A stretch of 64,000 nucleotides of DNA, taken from contig CALCBD010000005.1 of assembly GCA_937897985.1 (NCBI GenBank), forward strand, positions 1-64,000. Reading direction: 5' to 3'. Of the stretch, positions 52,159-62,500 are shown piece by piece. Within the stretch, counting starts at the first letter, position 1; each line of letters begins with the position of its first letter. This DNA comes from an uncultured Paludibacter sp. (lineage in GTDB: Bacteria > Bacteroidota > Bacteroidia > Bacteroidales > Paludibacteraceae). The position numbers and the translations under genes are program-made. The notes under the pieces are model-generated. The model saw only the letters and a list, made by a program, of their open reading frames with translations. It had not been told where the DNA came from and searched no databases.

Positions 52159-53952
52159 ATGAAAACTTTAAAATACAACATATTAACATCGCTGCTGCCG
52201 CTTATAACGCTGCTGTTGGCTGGTTGTGAGGATTCATTTTTGAAAGAAAGTCCGTATAACAAAATTACTCCGGGTGATTATTACAGCACACCGGCCGGAA
52301 TTAAAAGCGGAATTAACGGGCTTTACGGACGGTTGCGGTATTTCTATACGTCCGAGGCCGTTGTCAATATGTGCGAGAATAATACCGACATGTTTGTACC
52401 GCCCATGTCGACCGGTTATCTGAAAATCGATCCGAATACAGGGTTTGTCCGCGACTTCTGGAATGTGTGTTATATCAATATCAATCAATGTAATACAGTA
52501 ATTGAAGCTTTGGAGAATAATCCCATTCAGGGACTTTCGGACTCATTGCGATGTCGTTATTTGGGCGAAGCAAGATTTATCAGGGCTCATTTTTATGATC
52601 ATTTAGTGAAGCAGTTCGGCGATGTACCCATGCCGCTCAAACCCTCGGCCGGAATTGTTACAACTTCAGGGAGAATTGCATCGGATAGTGTATGGGCTCA
52701 GGTTATTGCAGACCTCAGATATTCGGTAAGTCATTTGCCTGCCGGTTATTTACCTGCCGAATACGGACGGATAACGCGCTATGCTGCTATGCAGAATCTT
52801 GCCAAAGTACTTCTTACCGTTTACCGGAATGACAATAAGAGCCTGCAGTTAGCCCGGAATTATGCCGATTCAATTATTAACTCAGGAAATTACAGTCTGG
52901 CTTCGTTGTCCGATTTATGGGATATTACAAAGCAGCGCACTCCGGATGTGCTCCGCGAAGTAATTTTTCCGGTCCTCTACTCTAAGGATGTAATTATGAA
53001 CGGAGATGGTAATAAAGCCCATTTATTCTTTGTTTGTGCTTATTCCGAACAACATCCGGGTGTCATCAGAAGTGTGGAATACGGAAGAGGGTGGGACAGA
53101 CTGAAACCTTCAAAATATGCCTACAGGATGTTTCTAAACCCTGCTTTTGATGTCGGATCGAAAGGAAAACTGCTCGACAACAGGGGAATTGCATGGTTTC
53201 AGACCGAATGGAATATCAACAGAGAAGCAGGTTATGTATACAGTTCGGTGCTTTACGACCCGATTTTAAAAGTTGACCGCGTGGTTTATCAGTCAACAGG
53301 TTCACCGGCAATGATGGCTCCATACTGGAATTTTACTCCTGCCGATTGTAAGGCTGTGTGGCCTGTATGGGTTTTCCTGCCCGATTCAATGAAAGCAGTG
53401 GTGGGAAATAATATCCAGTCCATCACCAATCCGAATGCTGCCTGGCCATCCAATGTGAAATTTTACAACCATTTAATGTTTCCGTATATCAACAAATATC
53501 TGGATCCCACCCGTCCTGATGTCAATTATGAGGCCGGCTCGAAGGATGTTTTTGTATATCGTCTGGCCGAAACTTACCTTATTGCAGCCGAAGCATCTTA
53601 CCTGCTGGGAGATATCGATGCCGCAAGGGGTTATCTGAATATTGTCCGTAAAAGGGCTGAAAGGGACGATCCGGATGAGCCTGAAATGATTGACCAAATG
53701 ATTATTAAGAAAAATCAGGTAACTGCTGAATTTATTCTGGACGAAAGAGGACGCGAATTAATTGGTGAATTAAACCGCTGGTACGATCTTAAACGATTCG
53801 GAAAATTAGAGGAACGTATGAAATGGACCAACCTGTATTACGATAATCCGGTCACATGGTATAATTACTGGCTACGGCCAATCCCGAGAGAACAATTACT
53901 CCGAATCACCAATCCCGAAGATTTTCCTCAAAATCCGGGCTATAGCAATTAA
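52159..53952 (+). CDS. susD: SusD-like surface glycan-binding lipoprotein
   Basis: Start at 52159 (597 residues); an in-frame ATG at 52141 lies inside the end of the susC sequence and is rejected. Lipoprotein signal with lipobox LAGC (Cys23): MKTLKYNILTSLLPLITLLL. SusD-type sequence follows (FLKESPYNKITPGDYYSTPA, GEARFIRAHFYDHLVKQFGD, YLIAAEASYLLGDIDAARGY, FILDERGRELIGELNRWYDL, LRPIPREQLLRI). It caps the SusC barrel at the cell surface and captures glycan. The GH78 gene begins 31 bases later, so it is likely on the same transcript. Confidence 0.93.
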   Translation: MKTLKYNILTSLLPLITLLLAGCEDSFLKESPYNKITPGDYYSTPAGIKSGINGLYGRLRYFYTSEAVVNMCENNTDMFVPPMSTGYLKIDPNTGFVRDFWNVCYININQCNTVIEALENNPIQGLSDSLRCRYLGEARFIRAHFYDHLVKQFGDVPMPLKPSAGIVTTSGRIASDSVWAQVIADLRYSVSHLPAGYLPAEYGRITRYAAMQNLAKVLLTVYRNDNKSLQLARNYADSIINSGNYSLASLSDLWDITKQRTPDVLREVIFPVLYSKDVIMNGDGNKAHLFFVCAYSEQHPGVIRSVEYGRGWDRLKPSKYAYRMFLNPAFDVGSKGKLLDNRGIAWFQTEWNINREAGYVYSSVLYDPILKVDRVVYQSTGSPAMMAPYWNFTPADCKAVWPVWVFLPDSMKAVVGNNIQSITNPNAAWPSNVKFYNHLMFPYINKYLDPTRPDVNYEAGSKDVFVYRLAETYLIAAEASYLLGDIDAARGYLNIVRKRAERDDPDEPEMIDQMIIKKNQVTAEFILDERGRELIGELNRWYDLKRFGKLEERMKWTNLYYDNPVTWYNYWLRPIPREQLLRITNPEDFPQNPGYSN

Positions 53953-53983
53953 TTCAAATAAATAAACTACATACTCAAAAATC

Positions 53984-56695
53984 ATGAAAAAAACACTTTT
54001 TGCTTTTGTTATGTCCCTGTTCCTGCTAACGTTAAATGCGCAGTTGCAAATTTCGACGCTCAGTGTGGAGCATTTGACGAATCCGGTTGGGCTGGACGAA
54101 ACTCAACCCAAATTTTCCTGGGTGCTGACTTCCAAACAACGAAACGTAATGCAGACAGCTTACGAAATTCAGGTGGCGGATAATGTTGCCATCAAAGGGA
54201 AATTAGTATGGAAAACCGGAAAAGTACTATCAGATGCTTCGATTAATGTGTCCTACAATGGCGAAAAGCTACAATCCGGCAAACGCTATTTCTGGCGCGT
54301 GCGGGCGTGGGATAATAAAGGCAATTGTTCCGGCTGGAGCAATGTGAATTTCTGGCAAATGGCTTTGCTGAATACTGCCGACTGGAAAGCGCAGTGGATA
54401 GAATCGGACATGAAAGAGGTGAAACGCTTGTGTCCGCAGTTCCGCAAATCGTTTTCTGCGAATAAAACCATTCAGACGGCAACTGCATACATTACAGCGC
54501 ACGGTATGTACGAAGCCAACATTAACGGGAAGAAGATTGGCGATGCATTTTTGACACCCGGTTTTACTAGTTATAACAAACGTCTTCAATATCAGACCTA
54601 TGATGTGACAAGCATGCTGCAAAAAGGCGAAAATGTTATTGCTGTAAATGTGGGTAATGGCTGGTATCGCGGTTATTTGGGGTGGATTACGCAGGTGAAT
54701 ACCTGGGGAGACAAACTCGGATTGTTACTTCAGTTGGATATTACGTATACCGATGGAACGAAAGAATCGGTAATTACAGACGGATCGTGGAAATCGGCAA
54801 CGGGCAGTATTGTTACTGCCGAGATCTATTACGGCGAAACCATTGATGCCAACAAAGAAACTACCGGTTGGAAATTGCCTGACTATGATGAATCGAAATG
54901 GGCTGGCGTAAAAGTGGCTGATTATAAATTGAATAATCTGGTGGCAACCTACAACGAGCCGGTGCGTAAACACGAAGTATTCAAAGCTACAAAAGTAATC
55001 ACCACGCCTAAAGGTGAAAAAGTACTCGATTTTGGTCAAAATATGGTTGGCTTCGAATCCATTAAAGTGAAGGGTCAGAAAGGCGATACCATTCGTATTT
55101 ACCATGCCGAGGTACTGGACAAAGCCGGAAATTTCTACACCGAAAACCTGCGTACAGCTACTTCGGTTAGCACCTATGTGCTGTCGGGCAATGGCGAGGA
55201 GAGTTTCGAACCCCACTTCACCTTTTACGGGTTCCGCTACATAAAAATAGTAGGTGCCCGGGGCGAAATCAATCCTGAAAATTTCCCTGCTGTAGCGCTT
55301 TATTCAGATATCCAAAAGAACGGAAGTTTCACTACCAGCAATCCCTTAATCAATCAGTTGCAAAGCAATATCACCTGGGGACAAAGAGGTAATTTCCTCG
55401 ATATTCCTACCGATTGTCCACAGCGCGACGAGCGTTTGGGCTGGACCGGCGATGCACATGTGTTTGTGCGTACAGCCGCATACAACCGTGGGGTTTACAA
55501 CTTTTTTGCTAAATGGATGAAAGACGTAGCTGCTGATCAATGGGAAGATGGACGTGTGCCCTGGGTAATTCCAAACATTTTTACTAATTCTAAAAATGAA
55601 TCAGGTTCAACCGGTTGGTCGGATGTTTCTACCATTATTCCGTGGAATATTTACATGGCTTACGGCGACAAGCGAATTTTGGAAAATCAATATCCAGGCA
55701 TGAAAAAATGGGTGGATTACATGAAAAACAAAAGCATAAACAACCTGTGGAATACCGAGAAATTTCACTTTGGCGACTGGCTTTTCTTCCGCCCCGATGA
55801 TGATAAAGACGGCATTGCTGCCATTACCGATAAGAATATGATTGCACAATGTTTCTTTGCGCACTCTACGCAAATGCTTATCAATGCAGCGCAGGTTTTA
55901 GGCAAAACGGATGATGTGAAACTTTACTCAGACTTATTGTCGAAGGTGAAAAAGGCCTATATGGATGAATACATGACGGCTAACGGCGGGTTGGTTTCGG
56001 GCACTCAAACGGCTTATGTATTGGCGCTTAACTTTGATATGTTGCCTGAAAATCTTCGTCAGCAAGCAGCAGATCGTCTGGTGAAGAATATTGCAAAATA
56101 CAACGATCATATCACTACCGGCTTTATTGGAACGCCTTATATCTGCCATGTTTTGTCGCGTTATGGTTACGAAGATGTGGCGTATAAACTCTTGTTGCAA
56201 AAAACATATCCTTCGTGGTTGTATCCTGTAACTGTCGGTGCTACCACTATTTGGGAGCGTTGGGATGCGCAAAAGCCTGATGGCAGTTTCCAGACTTCGG
56301 AAATGAACTCGTTTAACCACTATGCTTACGGCGCTATTGGCGACTGGATGTATCGCGTGGCTGCCGGTTTGCGCGAAGCGGCTGCCGGTTACAAGGAAAT
56401 CATTGTGCAAACGCACCCGGGTGGCGATTTTACCTACATGAATGCCGATTTGAAAACAAGCTACGGTAACGCAGCTTCACACTGGAAGATTTCAGGAAAT
56501 CAATTGATTATGGAAGTGGAAATTCCGGTTAATACAACAGCAACAATTTACATCCCTGCAAAATCGGTTGCTGAAATTTCCGAAAGCGGAAAACTAATTT
56601 CGGAAAGTAAAGATATGAATGTGGTTGGTTCCGAGGGTAAATATGTAGTTGTAAAAGCCGGTTCGGGGAAATATGTATTTGTAGCTAAAAGATAG
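53984..56695 (+). CDS. GH78 alpha-L-rhamnosidase
   Basis: A 903-residue exported enzyme (signal peptide KKTLFAFVMSLFLLTLNA). Domains: N-terminal fibronectin-like (STLSVEHLTNPVGLDETQPK), rhamnosidase N-domain (FRKSFSANKTIQTATAYITA, GKKIGDAFLTPGFTSYNKR), concanavalin-like beta-sandwich (VLDFGQNMVGF), then the (alpha/alpha)6 barrel with DCPQRDERLGWTGDAHVF at 477-494 holding the catalytic acids, and the C-terminal sandwich. GH78 inverts and removes terminal alpha-L-rhamnose. Together with GH105 just downstream (71 bases) it is a common pair for rhamnogalacturonan-type chains. GH106 at 14.6-18.3 kb gives a second, unrelated rhamnosidase. Confidence 0.93.
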   Translation: MKKTLFAFVMSLFLLTLNAQLQISTLSVEHLTNPVGLDETQPKFSWVLTSKQRNVMQTAYEIQVADNVAIKGKLVWKTGKVLSDASINVSYNGEKLQSGKRYFWRVRAWDNKGNCSGWSNVNFWQMALLNTADWKAQWIESDMKEVKRLCPQFRKSFSANKTIQTATAYITAHGMYEANINGKKIGDAFLTPGFTSYNKRLQYQTYDVTSMLQKGENVIAVNVGNGWYRGYLGWITQVNTWGDKLGLLLQLDITYTDGTKESVITDGSWKSATGSIVTAEIYYGETIDANKETTGWKLPDYDESKWAGVKVADYKLNNLVATYNEPVRKHEVFKATKVITTPKGEKVLDFGQNMVGFESIKVKGQKGDTIRIYHAEVLDKAGNFYTENLRTATSVSTYVLSGNGEESFEPHFTFYGFRYIKIVGARGEINPENFPAVALYSDIQKNGSFTTSNPLINQLQSNITWGQRGNFLDIPTDCPQRDERLGWTGDAHVFVRTAAYNRGVYNFFAKWMKDVAADQWEDGRVPWVIPNIFTNSKNESGSTGWSDVSTIIPWNIYMAYGDKRILENQYPGMKKWVDYMKNKSINNLWNTEKFHFGDWLFFRPDDDKDGIAAITDKNMIAQCFFAHSTQMLINAAQVLGKTDDVKLYSDLLSKVKKAYMDEYMTANGGLVSGTQTAYVLALNFDMLPENLRQQAADRLVKNIAKYNDHITTGFIGTPYICHVLSRYGYEDVAYKLLLQKTYPSWLYPVTVGATTIWERWDAQKPDGSFQTSEMNSFNHYAYGAIGDWMYRVAAGLREAAAGYKEIIVQTHPGGDFTYMNADLKTSYGNAASHWKISGNQLIMEVEIPVNTTATIYIPAKSVAEISESGKLISESKDMNVVGSEGKYVVVKAGSGKYVFVAKR

Positions 56696-56722
56696 AAAAG
56701 CGATTATGATGCTCTCTTATTC

Positions 56723-56747
56723 CCCCTTTAGGGGGTTAGGGGGCAGA
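56723..56747. repeat. CCCCCTTTAGGGGG dispersed palindrome
   Basis: CCCCCTTTAGGGGGTTAGGG and the closing GGC lie in the 71-base gap between GH78 and GH105. The CCCCC/GGGGG arms form a hairpin and a third GGGGG block follows. From general knowledge, this sequence is a common dispersed intergenic element in Bacteroidota genomes. Confidence 0.7.
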
Positions 56748-56766
56748 TATTAAAATTAAAGACAAA

Positions 56767-57945
56767 ATGAAAAGAATAAATATAATATTGCTTGCTGTTT
56801 TTACAGTATCAGCCGTTTTTGGACAAACCACCAAAACGATAAAAGAATTTCAAAACCTTCCTTCGAATGCCGATCCGAAAAAGGTGGGTGTAATCATTGC
56901 TGAGCGTTTCCTGTCCCGACCTCATTCCAGCACCGGTTCGTGGTGCACCGAAGAGATGCTTCAAAAGGGTGGCTATTACAACTGTCCGGTCGACCATATC
57001 GTTTACCCCGATGTTTGCACCTGGTACGGTGGCTTCACTTTTTCGAAACTCACCGGAAATACAGCACTTGCCAATAAACTAATCAAACGCTGCGAACCGA
57101 TACTGGCCGAAGAAGCACACCTGATTCCGCCGGCTAATCATGTGGATAACAATGTTTTTGGCGTAATTCCATTGGAAGTCTATTTTATCAACAAAGACAA
57201 ACGCTTTTATGACATAGGTATGCGAATGGCTGATGAGCAGTTTAAAGTGTTGAGCAACGAGGAATATGCGAAACTTAAACCCGAAGAAAAAGAGTGGTAC
57301 AGCATGGGCTACACCTGGCAAACCCGCTTCTGGATGGACGATATGTATATGATTACGATGATTCAGACACAGGCATACCGTGCTACAGGTGACAAAAAGT
57401 ACCTCGACCGTACTGCCCGCGAAATGGTGGCTTATCTGGATAAATTGCAGCAGCCCAACGGATTGTTTCACCATGCGCCGGACGTGCCTATCTTCTGGGG
57501 ACGTGGCGATGGTTGGTTGGCTGCCGGCATGGCCGAACTGCTCCGCGATATGCCGAAAGACAATATTTACCGACCACGCATTATGGATGGATACAAAAAA
57601 ATGATGGCTGCCCTGTTGAAATACCAGGATAGCGAAGGCATGTGGCACCAGATTATCAACGACCCGAAAGCATGGAAGGAAACTTCGTGTACCGGCATGT
57701 TTACGTTTGCCTTTATCACCGGTGTGAAAAACGGTTGGTTGGATGCCAAAACATACGCTCCTGCAGCCCGCAAAGGCTGGATTGCGCTCTGCGGCTATAT
57801 CAACAAAGACGGTGATGTAACTGACATTTGCGATGGCACTAACAAAAAGAACGATTATCAATATTATTTAGACAGAACCAAACGTACCGGCGACCTGCAC
57901 GGACAAGGACCTGTGCTTTGGTGTGCTTCGGCGTTGTTGAGGTGA
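56767..57945 (+). CDS. GH105 unsaturated rhamnogalacturonyl hydrolase
   Basis: A 392-residue exported protein (signal peptide KRINIILLAVFTVSAVFGQ). The (alpha/alpha)6 family motifs are present: FWMDDMYMITMIQTQAYR with Asp191/Asp192 as candidates for the general acid, WGRGDGWLAAGMAELL at 244-259, ETSCTGMFTFAFITGVKNG and HGQGPVLWCASALLR at the end. GH105 enzymes hydrate the double bond of a terminal unsaturated uronic acid left by a polysaccharide lyase and so release it. Its presence implies that a lyase acts somewhere upstream, yet none is recognisable in the window. It stands after GH78 in the same direction. Confidence 0.92.
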   Translation: MKRINIILLAVFTVSAVFGQTTKTIKEFQNLPSNADPKKVGVIIAERFLSRPHSSTGSWCTEEMLQKGGYYNCPVDHIVYPDVCTWYGGFTFSKLTGNTALANKLIKRCEPILAEEAHLIPPANHVDNNVFGVIPLEVYFINKDKRFYDIGMRMADEQFKVLSNEEYAKLKPEEKEWYSMGYTWQTRFWMDDMYMITMIQTQAYRATGDKKYLDRTAREMVAYLDKLQQPNGLFHHAPDVPIFWGRGDGWLAAGMAELLRDMPKDNIYRPRIMDGYKKMMAALLKYQDSEGMWHQIINDPKAWKETSCTGMFTFAFITGVKNGWLDAKTYAPAARKGWIALCGYINKDGDVTDICDGTNKKNDYQYYLDRTKRTGDLHGQGPVLWCASALLR

Positions 57946-58025
57946 GTTTTGAATTACAAATCAGAATGTTTTGTTAAAATATCATTTTGAACGCAAATGG
58001 AACATGCCGGTTAATCGGTACTTGC

Positions 58026-58138
58026 TAAGTTGCAAAGACACAAAGAAAACTTTTAAGTTTTCTTCTTTGCGTTCTTTGCGTTATTCGTTTGATTATTAGT
58101 GCGATATAGAAAATACAGACTTAGCGTCTTAGCGTTTA
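58026..58138. repeat. CGCAAAG-type inverted repeat between GH105 and mutarotase
   Basis: TTGCAAAGACACAAAGAAAA (58030 onward) and CTTCTTTGCGTTCTTTGCG (58062-58080) form a long hairpin around GAAAACTT/AAGTTTTC. A trailing part TTAGCGTCTTAGCGTT (58121-58136) is a further variant of the unit. The full copy occupies much of the 292-base gap. Confidence 0.75.
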
Positions 58139-58237
58139 ATTTTTATAGGCGATATTTAAAAATAATATATTTTTTGCTGTAAACGATTATTTATAAGTGT
58201 GTTACATGTTTTGTAACGAACTGTTAATCAGAATATC

Positions 58238-59380
58238 ATGAAAAAATTACTTTTATCATTAAGCGTGTTTGCAGCTTTGCTGACCTCATGCACCGGAACT
58301 AAGAAATCGGTTCAACTTCTGCAATCTGCCGGTTTTGATACCACTTTAGTGGGCAAAAAGGTAGCGCTTTACACCCTGCAAAACGAAAATGGGATGACCG
58401 TGCAGATTACCAATTACGGTGCTCGCATTGTTGCGTTGTGGGTGCCCGATAAATCAGGCGAAATGAAAGATGTGGTGTGGGGATTTTCTTCGATAAAAGA
58501 TTACCTGACAGCCACTGATGTTTGTGCCGGACCTATTGTAGGACGTTATGCCAACCGGATTGGTAAAGGGCGGTTTACACTCGATGGTAAAAGTTATCAG
58601 TTGACCCTCAATAACAATGGCAACCAGCTTCATGGTGGCTCCAAAGGCTTTTTCACGAAAGTATGGGGCGCCCGTCAGTTGAAAAATGCCGCCGGAGAAG
58701 ACGCGTTGGAACTAACTTACACTTCGCCTGATGGTGAAGAAGGTTATCCGGGGACATTGAAAGCGAAGGTTATTTATACCATTACGAAGCAAAATGAACT
58801 GACGATCAATTATGAGGCAACAACCGATGCGCCGACGGTGATTAATCTGACTTCGCATGCTTATTTTAATTTGCACGGCACTACTGCGAAATCAACCAAT
58901 TCGCATGTTTTGACCATTTTTGCTGATAAATACACACCGACCGATTCGATGCTGATACCCACTGGTGAGATTGCCGGTTTGGCAGGCACACCGCTCGATT
59001 TCAGAAAACCAACAGCCATTGGTGAACGTATCGGAGCTGACTTTCAGGCATTAAAATATGGCAAAGGTTACGACCATAATTTTGTGCTGAACAAGAAAGC
59101 AGGAGAACTGTCATTGGCCGGAGAAGTATATGAACCTGCTAACGGAATTGTTATGAAAGTAAGCACCGATCAGCCAGGAATTCAGTTTTACAGCGGAAAT
59201 TTTATGGATGGAGTGGATGTAGGTAAACGTGGCGATAAGCATAACTACCGGTGTGGCTTTGCGCTGGAAACACAAAATTTCCCCGATGCACCGAATCACC
59301 CCAATTTCCCTTCGTCTGTACTAAGGCCGGGTGAAACCTACAAACACACTTGTGTGTATGGATTTTCTGTAAAACAATAA
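58238..59380 (+). CDS. galM: Exported aldose 1-epimerase (mutarotase) lipoprotein
   Basis: A 380-residue GalM-type beta-sandwich with lipobox LTSC (Cys18): MKKLLLSLSVFAALLTSCTG. Family motifs: ITNYGARIVALWVPDKSGEM, GPIVGRYANRIGKGRF, GNQLHGGSKGFFTKVW, NLTSHAYFNLHG (catalytic His) and FALETQNFPDAPNHPNFPSS (catalytic Glu in LETQ). It interconverts alpha and beta anomers of free hexoses such as galactose and glucose. The lipoprotein signal puts it outside the cytoplasm, where it could equilibrate sugars released by inverting and retaining hydrolases before uptake. CGCAAAG-type repeats flank it on both sides. Confidence 0.92.
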   Translation: MKKLLLSLSVFAALLTSCTGTKKSVQLLQSAGFDTTLVGKKVALYTLQNENGMTVQITNYGARIVALWVPDKSGEMKDVVWGFSSIKDYLTATDVCAGPIVGRYANRIGKGRFTLDGKSYQLTLNNNGNQLHGGSKGFFTKVWGARQLKNAAGEDALELTYTSPDGEEGYPGTLKAKVIYTITKQNELTINYEATTDAPTVINLTSHAYFNLHGTTAKSTNSHVLTIFADKYTPTDSMLIPTGEIAGLAGTPLDFRKPTAIGERIGADFQALKYGKGYDHNFVLNKKAGELSLAGEVYEPANGIVMKVSTDQPGIQFYSGNFMDGVDVGKRGDKHNYRCGFALETQNFPDAPNHPNFPSSVLRPGETYKHTCVYGFSVKQ

Positions 59381-59390
59381 AGATAAATGA

Positions 59391-59476
59391 TAACATTTTG
59401 AACGCAATGAACGCTAAGTCTCAAAGATGCAAAGAAAACAATTAAGTTTCTGTCTTTTAGATTTTTGCGTTGAAGA
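59391..59476. repeat. CGCAAAG-type degenerate inverted repeat
   Basis: GAACGCAATGAACGCTAAG (from 59400) and CAAAGATGCAAAGAAAACA lead into AAGTTTCTGTCTTTTAGA and TTTTTGCGTTG (59462-59472), an imperfect inverse copy. It fills the gap between the mutarotase and the second DUF4450 gene. Confidence 0.6.
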
Positions 59477-59542
59477 AGCAGGAGCTTTTAAATGTCGTAA
59501 ATTATAAAATTTTTTAATGTCTGATAAAAACGCAATCATTTA

Positions 59543-62500
59543 ATGATAAAATCACTTTCAATCAAAACATATTTGCTTTCTCTTTCTGTTATTCTTCCTG
59601 TATATTCAATAAGTATTAATGCTCAGAATACACAGAATACACAGTCTGAACGAATTATCCGCTATCAGCCTGACAATGGCGATTTTGTAATCAGGAACGG
59701 AAAAAATAAGTTCAACCGTTCGTTGTATGGCACCAACACCGAGTTTCGGGTGGAAGCGGGCGATGTACCTGAGCTTGCACTCTACATGCCGGGTATGGGC
59801 GGCAATCTGAAGTTTGCGTTGGTCAAAGGCGATAAGGCTATTTGGATCGCTGAAGCCGCAGATATTGAAACCCGCTATCGTCCGGGGTCCATGATTTACA
59901 GCATTGCCGACCCGATACTTGGTTCGGGCAAAATCAGACTAACCGTTTTGGCAATGTGCGACGAAGAAGGAATGATGTTGAAACTGGAGGGAACAAACGC
60001 TTCGGAGGTGAAATTGATGGCTGTTTACGGTGGCGCTTCCAACGAGGTTTTTCGTCGGGCAGGAGAGCGAAATGTGGATGCTGCCGATTGCTTCTTTTTG
60101 AAGGCGAAAAATTGTAAAGACAATGTATATGAGCTGAATAAGAATACTTTCTCGCTAAAATTCGGCAAAAATCCGGTGATCGCCGGTGGCTCTCATTTGG
60201 TGGATAAAGTGCCAGACGGGCGGGTGTTTTTGGGTACATTCCCGGAATCAGCTGTCCTGAAAATCAAAGATGTAAGTGCTGCAAAATCGCCGGTTAGTTT
60301 GCTCAATAGTAATGAAGAACCACGCTTGCCGGTTTTGTGTGCTGAATTTTCGCTCAAGCAAAAGCAGCCTTTTTATTTTTCTATTCATAATCCGGCAAAA
60401 TATCAGCAATTAAGCTATCAGCAACTTCCTCAGTTGTTTCAGAATGCCGAAAAATACCGTGAGAGTTTGGTGAGCCGGCTCTCCATAAACACTCCCGACA
60501 AATACCTGAATGCAATGGGCGGTGCTTTGGCTGTGGCAGCCGATGGTATCTGGCAGGATCCTTCATATTTGCATGGTGCCATTTCGTGGCGGGTACGTAT
60601 TCCGGGTTGGCGTGCGGCTTACGTTGCCACTGCACTGAATTGGTTAGACCGAGCCAAAACGCATTTCGAAGCGTATGCAAATTCTCAACTCACTGCCCCT
60701 GCAAGCGGACCTGTGGAAATGGACTCCGCCATGAGTTTTGGTCGGGTGAAAATGCGAATTGGAAATTCTCTGTTTAGCAGTGGTTATATTTGTCCCAATC
60801 CGAACAGCCCCCAATTAGCAAGTTTGAGCTTTTACGACATGAATCTGGCTTATATCGATGAGCTGTTGCGTAATATTTTCAATACCGGCGATTTGGAGTT
60901 TGCCAAAAAGATGTGGCCAACCCTTGAGCGCCATTTAGCGTGGGAAAAACGCACATTTGATGCAGACGGCGATGGGCTTTACGATGCTTTTGCCTGTATT
61001 TGGGCGAGCGATGCGCTGCAATATAACGGTGGTGGGGTGACGCATTCGTCGGCCTATAACTATTTTCACAACAAATGCGCTGCACAACTGGCAACGCTGA
61101 TTGGGCAAAATGCTGCCCCATACCAACAGGAGGCAGATAAAATTCTCAAAGCAATCAATACCCGACTCTGGCTCAAAGATAAGGGGCAATATGCCGAGTT
61201 TGTAGATGCACTCGGATTGAAATGCGTGCATGAGTCAGCCGGTTTATGGACGGTTTATCACGCTATCGATTCCGAAATTGCCGATCAGTTTCAGCAGTAT
61301 CAGGCTCTACGCTATGTCGATACACAAATTCCACATATTCCGTTCAAGGTGAAAGGGTTGGAAAACGAGCATTTTCATGCCGTTACCACCACCAACTGGA
61401 TGCCCTATTACTGGTCGATAAACAACGTGGCACCTGCAGAGCAGTTTCATACCGCTTTGGCTTACTGGCAGGGCGGCCGCAACGAGGAAGCCTATACTTT
61501 GTTGAAGTCCATGATGATGGACCAGCAGTTTTGCGGTTCGAGTCCGGGTAATTTCCCCATGTTGTCCATTTACAATACTGCCAGTCGCAACGAAAGTTAC
61601 CGCGATTTTGCGGATGTCATTGGTATCGCTTCGCGTACCATTGTCGAAGGGCTTATCGGTTTGCGTCCCGATGCGGTGCATGGCAAAATGACTATAAAGC
61701 CGGGTTTCCCTGCCAGCTGGGATTTTGCCTCGTTTAGTCTGCCTTATCTCGATTTTGATTTTAAATATTCCGGTCAAAAAAGCAGGTATACCCTTACTCA
61801 AAAACGGGAAAAACTGTTGGTTACCGTCCTGCAGATTCCGGCAAAATCGGATAAAGTAGCTGCGCTTAAAGTGAATGGTAAGCCATACAAATACAATGTT
61901 TTAACTGAAAATGTAGGCCTGCCCGTGCTGGAAATTGAGCTTCCTGCAAAAGCAAAAAACAGCGTGGAAATAACATGGGCCGGCAATGCAATTGATGTAC
62001 AGCTTAAGGAAATAAAAACGGCATTTTCAGAAACTAAAACAGTGGATATGAAGGCGCAGGTGCTGGCTGTGAATGACCCGCAATCTATTGTCTCAGAGCA
62101 AAAAATAACCGGTTCGCAATTGCAGCTGCAACTAAACGGCGTGACTGGTGAACGAACCCTTTTTGCGAAATTAAAGCAGGGTGAAATGACCTGGTGGCAA
62201 CCGATTCATGTTAGTTTGAATTCGGCCGTTGAGATGGTTGCAGGCAATGCGGAAGATGCTGAAAATCTGAATTTGTATCTGAAAAACAACTCAGATAAAG
62301 TCGTTACAGGCACTCTGACTGTGGGCAAAAACAGTGGAAATCCGTTTGTGAAAGCATTGACGATTCAGCCCAATTCAACGTCAGAATTAATTCAGGTACC
62401 CGCTCAATTTGCGGTAGCAGGAACGAATAATGTTGAATTTATTGCGGGTAATGGGTTGGTTTACAGTGAACAACTGGTCAACTGGGCTTTGCCGGTACAA

